Positions 22,456-32,429 of a DNA stretch of 64,000 nucleotides are shown here, piece after piece (position 1 is the first letter of the stretch; each line of letters opens with the position of its first letter). Below the pieces are notes generated by a model, which saw nothing but the letters and a program-made list of their open reading frames with translations, did not search any database and was not told the DNA's origin. Both the position numbers and the translations under genes were made by a program. This stretch comes from Toxotes chatareus (lineage: Eukaryota; Chordata; Actinopteri; Toxotidae): contig CM028905.1 of NCBI GenBank assembly GCA_016801885.1, forward strand, positions 11,746,706 to 11,810,705, read 5' to 3'.

Positions 22456-22572
22456 GGGGGGGAGAGAGAGGAGAAGAGGGGAGGGGAGGGGAGAGAAGAG
22501 GAGAGGAGAGGAGGGGAGAGGAGAGGTGAGGAGGGTAGAGGAGAGGTAGAAGGCAAGGAGAGAGGAGAGAAA
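22456..22572. repeat. polypurine GAGAGG tract
   Basis: About 115 bases almost wholly G and A on the plus strand, built of GAGAG, GGGG and GAGG words. It is a candidate for triplex (H-DNA) structure. Confidence 0.93.
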
Positions 22573-22670
22573 AGTTTGTGAGCTTTTGACATTCGACACC
22601 TTTTATCTGTGCAGCGTCTCAGGGTTTAAAGTTATGCGTGCTCTAAAAGATATTCATGCACTAGTACACA

Positions 22671-22672
<2 letters not shown>

Positions 22673-22752
<80 letters not shown>
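22673..22752. repeat. (CA)n microsatellite, 80 bp
   Basis: Pure CA run that forms the left border of the telomere-like composite repeat. Confidence 0.98.
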
Positions 22753-22755
<3 letters not shown>

Positions 22756-22865
22756 TTGTGCAGCTATCCTTGTTAGAACATTACATTGACTTACATTTGT
22801 TGTGAACAGCCTAACCCTGACCCTAACCTTAACCATAACCAATCCGTGCCTAACCCTAACCTTAA
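22753..22865 (-). repeat. telomere-like composite repeat, copy 2, left half
   Basis: The sequence after the CA run reads through CCTAACCCTGACCCTAACC words, the reverse-strand form of the core in copy 1. It breaks off at a TTAA (22862-22865) where another element is inserted. The right half resumes at 23314. Confidence 0.65.
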
Positions 22866-23313
22866 AGGTGCTATCTGTACATTTTGTTATGTCTACACAG
22901 CCAAGATTATCATCCACAGCTGTTTACATTACCAGTCTAGAGCAAAGTTCAAGATCAAACGTCATTCCTGTAGTCGCCAAGAACTCCCTCCAGTGGTGGA
23001 AATAAAAGCAAATCTTACCTCTTCTTTTGCTTCTATTTCTATCATTTGACTAAAGTAAGCATGCTAATCAGCCACCCTTTCCTGTCTCGTAATAACACTT
23101 TGCAATAGTGAGTCACTGTAGCATCCAGTCTGCCCTCAGTCCGACATGACAGGATGAAGATGTAACACTGCCCAGAGGACGTATTCTAACTTCTTGGCTT
23201 GTAAACGCAACAATGGATGAAGCTCTTGGCAAGCGACTCTTATCACCACCACCACTTCTGGCTCCTGGCAAGAAACCATGTTCGGCAGCGGAGAAAACTT
23301 ACATGTAACACCT
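22866..23313. mobile_element. 448-bp TTAA-flanked inverted-repeat element (MITE)
   Basis: It is flanked by TTAA at 22862-22865 and at 23314-23317. The left end AGGTGCTATCTGTACATTTT and the reverse complement of the right end, AGGTGTTACATGTAAGTTTT, agree at 15 of 20 positions. It interrupts the telomere-like composite repeat, whose two halves read on across it. TTAA duplication is the target-site signature of piggyBac-type transposition and of some other families. No transposase frame is present, so it would be non-autonomous. Confidence 0.75.
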
Positions 23314-23500
23314 TTAACTTAACCTTAATTCACACATTACCCCTAACCTTAACAGAACCTCAGAAAGTTTGCCACATGACGGCCAGGATTTGGTCCCCAT
23401 GGGGACTACTGGTCCTGACAAGGTTGGTGTTTATTCCGAAAAAGGTCCTAAAGAGGTAAAAAAAAATGTGTATATATATATACACACACACACACAAGCA
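23314..23500 (-). repeat. telomere-like composite repeat, copy 2, right half
   Basis: It resumes TTAACTTAACCTTAATTC, then ACCCCTAACCTTAACAG, GGTCCCCATGGGGACTACTG and TGACAAGGTTGG. It ends in a TATATATA and CA run. GGTCCCCATGGGGACTACTG contains the 14-bp palindrome GTCCCCATGGGGAC. Confidence 0.65.
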
Positions 23501-23644
23501 CACACTCACATACACACACAAGGAGTCACAAAGTGCATTGGAGTAACTCTGTGTCATTATTATACACTATTAATTAAAGAGAAATAATAGAAGCCAGATG
23601 AACTTCTGTTCAGCCTAATTATCATGTCTTTGATACTAAATTGT

Positions 23645-23960
23645 GCAGAAAAAAGTGAGAGAGAGAGAGAGAGCAAGTGAGCAATAGAGGAAAAAAGAGA
23701 GAGAAAGGAGTATATGGGGAGGTTCAGATTGGGACTTGGGACTTGGGGAGTGGAACTCGGTGAGAGGAGGATCTTACGCTGCATCCCAATATGGCACCCA
23801 TAACCCTTCCTTGAAATCAAAGCTCAATTTCATAATTACAGAATGAAATGAGACACACATACAGAGAGAGAGAGAGAGAGTGAGGGGGGATATAAAGACA
23901 GAGACGGACTATAGGGAGGAAAAAGGGTGTAAGGAAATTAAGGGATGGAAGAACGGGGTA
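23645..23960. repeat. GA-rich tracts
   Basis: (GA)n runs lie at about 23656-23672 and 23863-23880, with purine-rich sequence on to about 23960. Confidence 0.8.
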
Positions 23961-24539
23961 ACAGTAGGGGGTAAAGGGGTAGAGGGAACTTTTGCTCAAG
24001 GGAAAAACGGCAACAACAAACAAACAACAATCATCTGTTTTATCTTGCTGCCTTTCCTCCACATCTCGTCCTCTGCGTGCATCTAGTGATCTCTGAACTC
24101 CCTGCTTCCACGCCAACTCCCCTGTTGCCTTGTTTACATGTTGTTGCTGCTGCTATGTTCGCAGCACGTTGATCATTAACATCATTATATGTCTCTGATA
24201 CTGCATGTCGAGTCACAAATCAACTTTCCTGCCATCCTTTCTGCTGGTCTAATGAACAGAGTAACTTTGCAACCTCTCTTTGTTGAAATGTCTCTTCGCT
24301 CATTGTCATTAAAGTGCTGTAAAAACACACCTGTTTGTTGTCAACGTCGCGGATGTGACAAACCGCTCTCACCGTGTGATGCTGCCGGCAGCTCTGCCGC
24401 CTGGATGAGAGATGAGATTCACTGGAACGGCAGTGAGAGGCAGACAACGACAATACTGGACGCTACAGGAGTGACAACAGAGTGATCAGCAGTGGCTTTC
24501 AGGAAAGGTATTCAGCAATAAATGCAATGTGAATAAGTC

Positions 24540-24710
24540 AAACAGGGGGAAGACAGGGGAGAGATGGAGATGTGGAGAGAGAGGGAGGAAAAGTCGAAGA
24601 GACAGGGGAGAGGCAGAGAGGAAGAGGGAAGGAGAAAGTGGTGGCACAGTTGAGGTTGACACTAATGAGGAGCCTTTGTGATGGGACCTGACAGAGGAGA
24701 AGAAAGCAGA
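24540..24710. repeat. purine-rich tract
   Basis: G/A-rich plus strand. Minus-strand S/P/L-rich open frames over it are artefacts. Confidence 0.75.
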
Positions 24711-26170
24711 ATCCCCCGACACCGATGCTCCACAACACTCCTCCGCTTAATTGGGAGAGCCAGAGCCCACAACGAGGGTGTGTGTCAAAAAGAGTGTGTA
24801 TCTGTTTTAGGAGGAGTAAGTGAATGTAAGACAAAGTAGACTTATATATATATATACTCACTTAATCAAGCCTACATATTGTATGTCAGTACATAAATGT
24901 ATGTAATGGCGCTAATGTAGGTATTCACAGCTCACTCTGTGTTCTTGGTAGATTTTCACACTTTTTGGTCCAGAATTTCACGCTTTTAGTTGATGTTGGC
25001 AAGATACGCAGCTTAGAGCATTACATGCACGCTGATGGCTTTGAGGTTCGCACATCGGATATCTGCCATCTTCTCACATTCTTTACAAGTGTCAGAAATC
25101 CAATGGAATGAGCCCACCCTTCCGTCTTGCAGAACCCACAAATGTACAGGCATACTGTACTCGTGCATTCACTTCAGCGACAGCACTTACACGCTTGCGT
25201 GAACTGGGGATTGCACTCGATGTTACAGTGCGGCACTCGTGCACATGCACGCACTTAAAAACACGCACTTGTGTGCGGACACAAGTGGGGACACTTGCTC
25301 GCTGCCTGCGGTGCAGTTTCCATCTTTGACTCTGAATCAATCATTTTTAATTTATCAGAGGGGATTTGTGTCATGAAGGCTGATGCCAACTCCAATAAGA
25401 GGAAAAAAACAACACAACAGCAGTGAAAAAGCCAGAGCAAATCCCTGCTCTGATGCGATTATAACACACAACCAAATCAGGGCTGACTTGAATAGACACA
25501 GAACACAAAATCATATTAAGGGAAATTCGATGTGCATGGCATTACGCTGCTCTCAATCTCCCCTCTTTTCTCTTTCTGCTCTTCTCTGCCTCATTCTCTC
25601 TTTGACTTTCTTACTCCATTTCTTCCTGTCCTTCTTTCTATCTGTCATCATCACCACCGCCTCCCAATTTCTTCAATGCTAGTGACCTGAAAAATTTGCT
25701 GCCAATGACTTATCCAGTCTCTTCCTCTTCCCTGAGCTGATCCTCTGTTTTCTGCCGCCGGTTAGTGATTCTGCAATCCACCCTCTCCCCGGGGACAAAC
25801 TCTGTTTGCTCCTCCTGTCACAGGTAGCACCCAGGCTTAACAGCAACAGATTGAAGCTGGATACCATATAATTTTCAACAATACTGCAGATATACAGCAA
25901 CAGATGAAAGGCAATCTCTTAAACACTGTTGAAATGTGGCCATAGAAAAAGCGCAACAGCTCTTGTACAATAATGTTTTATTTCAATCACAAAATAGCCA
26001 TGCTACAAGCAGGTATCTTGTGAAAAAAAAAAAAAAACACAGCTTTGCGATCAGCAACAGAGGTGAGTAGGGAGAGAAACTGTGAGGTATAGAGAAGGGA
26101 GGGCAGGCAAAATACAGTATAGAGAGTGAGGGAGCGAGAAGAAGCTGAAGAGATAGATAGAGTAGGGTTG
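24711..26170. other. intergenic sequence with no supported gene
   Basis: Mixed sequence with a short TA run near 24845 and a poly-A run near 26022-26036. A block at 25110-25330 has many GTGC/GCAC words but no splice-supported frame. Nothing else was seen. Confidence 0.7.
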
Positions 26171-26234
26171 TTATGTCAGAGGCAGTCGAGCTGCTCTCAT
26201 CTTGCCATTATCTCAAGCACCCTCACATTACCAT

Positions 26235-26330
26235 AATAATGGCTTTTAACCAAATGTAGCACTCTCCAAAGCAGCACAGGCAGAATCTGTTTTAACCAAA
26301 TGTAAAACACTCATCGGCTGGCAGAATCAG
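26235..26330. promoter_or_regulatory. diverged tandem duplication of a 40-46 bp module
   Basis: TTTTAACCAAATGTA occurs at 26244-26258 and again at 26290-26304. Each copy is followed by GGCAGAATC (26279-26287 and 26320-26328). The module begins beside CATTACCATAATAATGGC. A repeated, spaced pair of words in complex sequence suggests duplicated binding sites, although simple local duplication would look the same. Confidence 0.5.
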
Positions 26331-26709
26331 AGGGGCTTAACGTTAACATCACCGTAGACTGACGAGTGCTGTGTGGAAGGCATGTGTGGGTTTGAGTGGG
26401 AGTTTCAGGCTGGATATAGTCTACTGATGTAGTCTTGATTATACACATAATGTACAAAGATCATTTTATGTGTCACATACGCACCTTTCAAATATACATC
26501 CCTGTTTGACTGCTGTACATGTTCTGCAGCAACACATATCAGTTATCCAGCGTGTGTGCATGTGCGTGCGCATCAGCGTTTGCATAACCATGTGTCTGTT
26601 CCTGACCGCGCTACATGTGCTGTACGTGTGTATACATGTGTCGGAGTATAAGTGCGTGTGAGTGCGTGATTGTGTGAGTCAGTGTCGAGCTCCAGGTCTG
26701 GCCAGGTAC

Positions 26710-26862
26710 TCTGCGTGTGTTTCCCCCGTCCAGATGGCCTCTCGGCAGGCCTGGGCCGGGGCGCAGGGTGTCCTCCTGCCCTCCCACCCAGTCACCGCAG
26801 AAGGTCGACTCGACCGCGCCGCCCGCCTGCCCTGCGATGCCGCCTTCCAGACCAGCAGCTCC
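26710..26862 (-). CDS. possible exon in an isolated GC-rich block
   Basis: On the minus strand a strong polypyrimidine acceptor, CTTTTTCTTCCTCTGGCAG, precedes 153 bases (51 codons, phase 0) of GC-rich open sequence. The frame begins GAAGLEGGIAGQAGG. A usable but weak donor (AGA|GTACCT) follows. The block is unusually GC-rich compared with its neighbours. A second minus-strand frame is also open, and the plus strand is open with high GC at third positions (26662-26895), so strand is uncertain. No family was recognised. It may instead be a GC-rich regulatory patch. Confidence 0.25.
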
Positions 26863-26899
26863 CTGCCAGAGGAAGAAAAAGAGCCAGAAAATTGAAAGC

Positions 26900-27960
26900 C
26901 AGTTTGTGCCATCTATGTCATTAGACAGGTCATATATACAGTTATAATGATCTTCTGTTAAACGGACCAGAGGAATACACATGAAATTCACATTTTTTAA
27001 CACCCTCTTTCTCTCGCTCTCTCACATGCTCATATTTCTGTCTTCCCTCTTATGTTGCTCTGTCTTCTTCCCCATTGTCCCTCTTTCATTTGAAGTGTCT
27101 CTTTGTATAAAGAATAATGTTACAGTTATAGTGCAAGTGCATGTGTGCAGTGTGCGGTGCCAGGAGGGTGTGGAGACCCACAGATGGTCGGGGTGGTTCC
27201 CACTCTGTGAGATCTGGGTCAGAGCCCGCTCTCAGATTAGTGGGCCTCACTCGTGAAGCACCACCCACAGGTTTGTGGGCAGACCTGGATCTGACACAGA
27301 GGTTTTGTTTTGTTACAGAGCGACACTCATCAGCGATATCATATTGTTTCCACCAGCTCTTGAAAATAGGGATGTCACCTTTGTGTGCACCTGACTGTCG
27401 TATTATTACATATTGTTAGGGCTTTAAAATTGACTGTGAGTACTCCTGCATAGGAGATTTAGCTGTATGCCTAAAATGTTAATGTAAGTGAAATTTAAAT
27501 TATTGTACAGTACAGTGTTAAAACCCTTTTGCATGTAGTCCCTATCTCATTCTGGGGGTCCGTCCAGGCCTGCAGAGCTCAAAAACAAGGCAGTCCCTTG
27601 ATAATTCCTTTCAATGTCTCCTTTGGCAGAAAAACTACAACGCAACAGCAAAACAAAGGCAATTTTCGAGCCGCTATGATGAAAACAACAAACAACAAAT
27701 CTGTGGATGCATATAAACACCAAGAGGTTCCTGAACTATAAACACAATGTAGATAATAGCTGTAAGAACTGAATAAAAAGTTTCAATAAATGGTATGTGC
27801 TTTTTCACAACTTAAATGTGTGCACATGGTCAGTTTGGAGCAGAGGTGTAGCTGGTGGGTGGCCCTCTGAATATGATAGTATTTAGTGTCTTACTGATCA
27901 GCAAGATGAATGCTTGTCGCTACAGTTGCTTGACTCTGTTCAGGATCTTAAGGTTGTGCA
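26900..27960. other. intergenic sequence with no supported gene
   Basis: A moderately GC-rich patch at 27140-27310 is open on both strands without convincing splice sites. The rest is AT-rich and unremarkable. Confidence 0.65.
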
Positions 27961-27983
27961 TTCAAGTGGTATTGGTCTAGCAC

Positions 27984-28205
27984 AGCTGTGGCTCAGCGGA
28001 CAGAGGGGGTTGTCCACTTGTCGTTTCGATCCCCAGCTCCTTTTGTCAATACGTCGAAAGGTCCTCGAGCAAGATACTCAACCCTACTTTGCTCCCGTCA
28101 GCAGGCCGCCACCTTGCATGTTTGCTCACTCTGTTTGTGGTGCTATTGGCGTGTGTGTATATGGGTAAATGTAAAGCACTTTGGATAAGTAGATAGATTT
28201 ACCAT
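27984..28205 (+). mobile_element. tRNA-derived SINE, diverged copy
   Basis: An A-box-like TGGCTCAGCGG (27989-27999) and a B-box-like GTTTCGATCCCC (28023-28034) are spaced as in a tRNA-derived Pol III promoter. The body words TCCTCGAGCAAGATACTCAA and GTAAAGCACTTTGGATAAG match the body of a widespread teleost SINE as I recall it. The second base of the B box has decayed from G to T. The tail ends near 28205. This is a retroposed copy, not a functional tRNA gene. Confidence 0.8.
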
Positions 28206-28659
28206 CTTTCATTTGACTGCAGCCTTGGCTCAGCTGTGGTGCAGGACTGGACCTGTCAGATCATATTTCATGTCTTCCCGGTACCTGAAGCGACGCAACC
28301 GCACCAGCGCAGTGGCAGGGTTCGGTTTCAACTGAATCCCTGCTAACAGCACAATAAATCACATGAAATATACAAAAAAGGGGTAGAAAGGGAATTATGT
28401 GAGATTTCTTTTTTTTTTTAAAAACGGACTGAGTGTGCAACCAAAGCCCCACTAACCCACCTAAATGCTCTTTTGGGTAAGAGGCTATAGAGCTGGCTAG
28501 TCAGTAATCCAACGCACATAAGTGGGCATGACAGAATGTACAGAGTGGAAATGGTGTCACAGTGTGTGCAGCAGCATCCAAGTGGTTTAAGCCACAGCAT
28601 GCCATCGCAGATTCTGTCAGCCCTCATTCTTTACTTGAGATGCTCATGCTCTTCACACG

Positions 28660-28708
28660 CGCACACACACACACCCGCACACACACACACGAGTTCATGC
28701 ACACACAT
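28660..28708. repeat. interrupted (CA)n microsatellite
   Basis: CA-rich run with CGCA, CCGC and GAGTTCATG interruptions. Confidence 0.9.
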
Positions 28709-28719
28709 GGATACACATC

Positions 28720-28775
28720 AGCCTGGCGTCGTCAGACCAATTCATGAGCTCGCTGATTGGTCTGGTTTCCAGGCT
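28720..28775. mobile_element. 56-bp compact palindromic element
   Basis: Nested complementary arms: AGCCTGG (28720-28726) with CCAGGCT (28769-28775), and CAGACCAAT (28733-28741) with ATTGGTCTG (28756-28764). The two stems total 16 bp, separated by 6 and 4 unpaired bases and a 14-base loop. It looks like a very short MITE or a MITE end pair. I recall similar words in teleost repeats but cannot name it. Confidence 0.65.
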
Positions 28776-29242
28776 AGATATACATTGGTACATGCATTGC
28801 CATGTGCACAGACCCACACACACTTACAAACACACATTCCAAACCAGCCTAATGAATTAATTACAATCACATCCAGTGTGTTTGTGTGTATGGGGTGCTA
28901 ATAGGAAGTGACAGGGGCTGCGGCGATGTACTCATCACTCCAGGCTTCCTGTCTTTCCCCACTGCCTCTCCTGACACCCCCACCCACCCAATCCAGCCCA
29001 CCCCCCAATCACCCAGTTCAGCTTGACATTTCTATCTTTGTAGTGTGGTCACCTGTCATTCTTTGAGCTGCCTGTTAGCTCATCACTTGTACTGACATAA
29101 CTGCATGTGCATGAACACACACAAATCCATGTAGGCAGCACACATAAACATCCTCTGCATGTCTGTTCTCACCTAGTAATTACACATACATACAATGAGC
29201 AAGGACAAAAAAGACGCAACACAGCTTTAACAACCATGACAT

Positions 29243-29244
<2 letters not shown>

Positions 29245-29283
<39 letters not shown>

Positions 29284-29480
29284 ATTCATCACGTTGTGGA
29301 AAGAAAAATCTGTTCACTTTGTCACATGTCTATCTAGTCTCCACAAGATTGGCCGTTTAGGGGTTTTAGCTGGTTTTAAGGTTGAGGTTAGAATGATGAG
29401 TAAGTTAAGGTTATGGTGGACCTCTTTAGAACATAGTCTATGCAATGTCCCCACAAGTATAGTAGGACAGTGTGCATGAA
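29245..29480 (+). repeat. telomere-like composite repeat, copy 3
   Basis: A (TG)n run (29245-29279) is followed by TCTCCACAAGATTGGC, a degenerate core (GGTTTTAAGGTTGAGGTTAG, AAGTTAAGGTTATGG) and GTCCCCACAAGTATAGTAGG. The order is the same as in copy 1. Confidence 0.6.
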
Positions 29481-30560
29481 GTTTGTGTGCATGAAGGTGC
29501 TCGGTTCAGGGACTCCAACATACAGCTGAAGAAAATGATTAAAGCCTCCAAGGCAAATATGTGGCATCTCACCTCATTCATTATGTAATGGGAGTAACAG
29601 CCCTCCTCCCTCTCCTCTCCTCTTTCTCCTCTCCTCGCCTCCCTCTCTCCACCCCGTCCTCCCCTCAGCCTTCACCTTCTGTTCACCACCTGTACGGGAA
29701 CAGATTCTCTCCTCTCTCTGCATGACACTTCAATCTGTTCTACAGCAGATAGAAGGATCAAGTGTTGATATTTTTATTTTTGTTTTTATGTCTTATTACC
29801 CCCCCCGTCTTGTCTCCAGCACGTGGCAGTCGGTGACTGACGTGCCTGGACGCCGCCTCAGGTCAAATTCAAAAGGTTAAAGGTCTGACATTTGAACATA
29901 GAGCCAGCAGGGTTGATGTTCACATACACGTGATGTCGTCCATCCACACACATGCAGGCAGCGGGCATTTCTGCATGTTGTGTGTGCATGTGTGCAAGCA
30001 TCCGTGTATGTATGTACGTCTGTGACCTTAAGAAAATGGCTCACCCTATTTCACATGTGAGGTTGACAAGCTTTGCAGCTTTAATCTACTGTCAATTTTT
30101 TATATTCATTATTAGCTTTGTCAACAGTTTTGTATAAAGCCTGATGATCTAAAATAACAAGGAGAAGATGTGAATGACAAGATGATTGCAAGAAGAAAGT
30201 GTGAGGGAGGGATGGATGATACACATGGATACAGGAAGACAGAAGGAACAGCAGGTGAAAGGAGAAATCATTTACATAGTCGCTTTTAAACACACATGCA
30301 GGTTATGGAGAGGTGGCAACAGAGGACTGATGGTTCCTGCTCAATGCTAAAGATACAACTGATGACACTTCCATTAATCCTGTCAGTCCTCTCCCTCCAT
30401 CTCTCTCAATCCCCCTTCTTTTTCTCAGTCCTTTTATAGATGAAAGACTTCCACTTTTTCTGTCAATGGCCTGCAGTCATCTGAATTAAACATTGATTTT
30501 ATCGGAAGTTTAGTCACTGCGTCCGTGACGATTCGCTGCCTCTTCAAAAACCATGTGCGA
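29481..30560. other. intergenic sequence with no supported gene
   Basis: It contains a pyrimidine-rich patch at about 29596-29675. Nothing else was recognised. Confidence 0.7.
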
Positions 30561-30569
30561 ATGTCTCAT

Positions 30570-30890
30570 CGCAGAGGAACGCAGAGCCGAGGAGAGAAGG
30601 ATGAAGGAGATGAGAGACGGAGCAGAGAGAGTTAGAACAGAGGAGACGAGGAGCAGGGCGGGGGGGCGGGTGGTTGGGAGATTTCAAGAGGACGACATTA
30701 AAACGAGAGAAAGGAGACAGACGGGGACAGGGGGAGCCGTGGAGGGAGACAAGGAGAACACAGGGGGGATGAGAAGAAAGAACAAGGGATTCGGCGAGCA
30801 GCAATTAAGAGAGGAAGGAGGGAGAGGAAGAAAGACTCAGCGGTGGATGAGGCAGGGCTCACACAGAATAGAAAGGGGAAAGAGTTTTTG
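30570..30890. repeat. polypurine tract, about 320 bp
   Basis: The plus strand is dominated by GAGAGA, GGAG and GGGG words. The 112-codon frame 30553-30891 is an E/R/G-rich by-product of this composition. Pyrimidine-rich sequence follows at 30900-31010. Confidence 0.85.
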
Positions 30891-31819
30891 AAGTGCGATG
30901 TTCAAATCTCTCTTTTGTTCCCATCATTGTCCAACACCTGCCACAACTCATCTCTGTAAAACTCCCTCTCTTTTCCTCCCATTCCCATCCTCCCTCACTC
31001 CCACCATCAACAAAGAGACATCACTGCTAATCAGCTGGGCTACTACCACACAGGCCCACGTTCTCCTTCTTCTGAAATATTGAGAAGTTCCAGCATCCTC
31101 GTCCAGGCAGTTGCTGCTGCTCACACCGAAAGGATCAAAAATAAAAATAAAAACAATTATAGCTTGGAAGTGCCCATAGAGCCTCCTCTCTCTCACATCC
31201 ATAACCTCTGGTAACTAGGTGGGGGGGTGAGGGTGAGGTTTTGTTGACATCCGGTTCTCGAGCACGCCAGCCAAACCAAGATAAACAGAACAGGTTGACC
31301 TCTAGCTGTGAACGCTCAAACTTTGCCGTCACCTAACCCCCGGCCAAAACTTCTTCTTCTGTATATTTCTTTCCCCTCTTCCTCCAACAGCGGTTTGTTG
31401 TTGGGCACCCTGAGGAGACGGGGGAGATGAAAGGGAGCTGGTCTCAGGGGAGCACCAGTGTTGAACGGGGAGGCCCTGCGCTCTCTCGGCACTCATCCCC
31501 GCAGCGGCATGCCATCTCTTGGATGAAGCATCTCCAGAGTGGGAAGGCAGGATTTGGGTCCTCCGGTTCATGTTCACCCCTCTGCATAACTGCATTGTAC
31601 ACACGACGTTTACACACAGACAGACGCACACACCTTGGAGGATGTGGTCCCGAGTGAACATTACAGATAAAACTCAGATTCAGTCTCTGCAGTATTCATG
31701 TTGGTAGGGTGTGGTAGACTCCAGGGAAAGTAAAAAGCGAATTCAACATAGATAACAGCAAAAGTGCGTTAAGGAAGCAGAATAAAACTAATGGGCGAGT
31801 TTTCATAGAATTCATGAAT

Positions 31820-32060
31820 ATCTCTCTCCTCTCCTCTCCCTCCCTCCCTCCCTCTCTGTTCCTCTTTTAAGGTCTTCTGGCAGCTCACGGCGGAGTTCCC
31901 TCACACCCATGGCCCCGGGGTGGCACAGCTTTGGCTCCCAGAGTGCACTACTGCACTAGGAATACCTTCCCATGTGGGTCAATCTGTCTCCCTCTCTCCG
32001 TCTCTCTCTCTCTCTCTCTCTTTCTTTCTATCTCTCTCCCAGTGTCTCTCTCCCCCTCGC
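31820..32060. repeat. pyrimidine-rich tract with (CT)n
   Basis: CTCTCC and CCCT words at 31826-31860, then a (CT)n run at about 31999-32020. A purine-rich stretch with GA runs follows at 32297-32420. Confidence 0.85.
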
Positions 32061-32429
32061 TTACTCTCTTTTTGCTGCAGTAGGTATGAATAATTAAACC
32101 TGCGTTTCCTCTCCTCTCATGTCATGTCTCTGTCTGCCACCCTCCTCCTGCCCTCTCCACTGTGTCTCTCACTCAGGCTGAAGTGTTATAACAGAAGTGA
32201 GTCATTTAGAAGAGGGAAAAGGCTGCGGATCAAGGAGAGTTGAGTTCAGTTTGGAACTTGGCATGTTACATAAGCTGTCACTGTGTGTTATTGACTGAGA
32301 GAGAGAGAGAAGGGGGGAAGGATGGAGGAGAGGGATAGAAAATGAAAGAGAGAGAGGGAAGGAGGAAAGGTGAGACTGCGATAATGGTGAAAGAGCGAGA
32401 GAGAAAGAAGGAGAGCGAAGGATCATGAG

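Noticed and set aside
30553..30891. 112-codon charged plus-strand frame
   Set aside because: The polypurine tract alone produces E/R/G/K codons without stops; no domain is seen.
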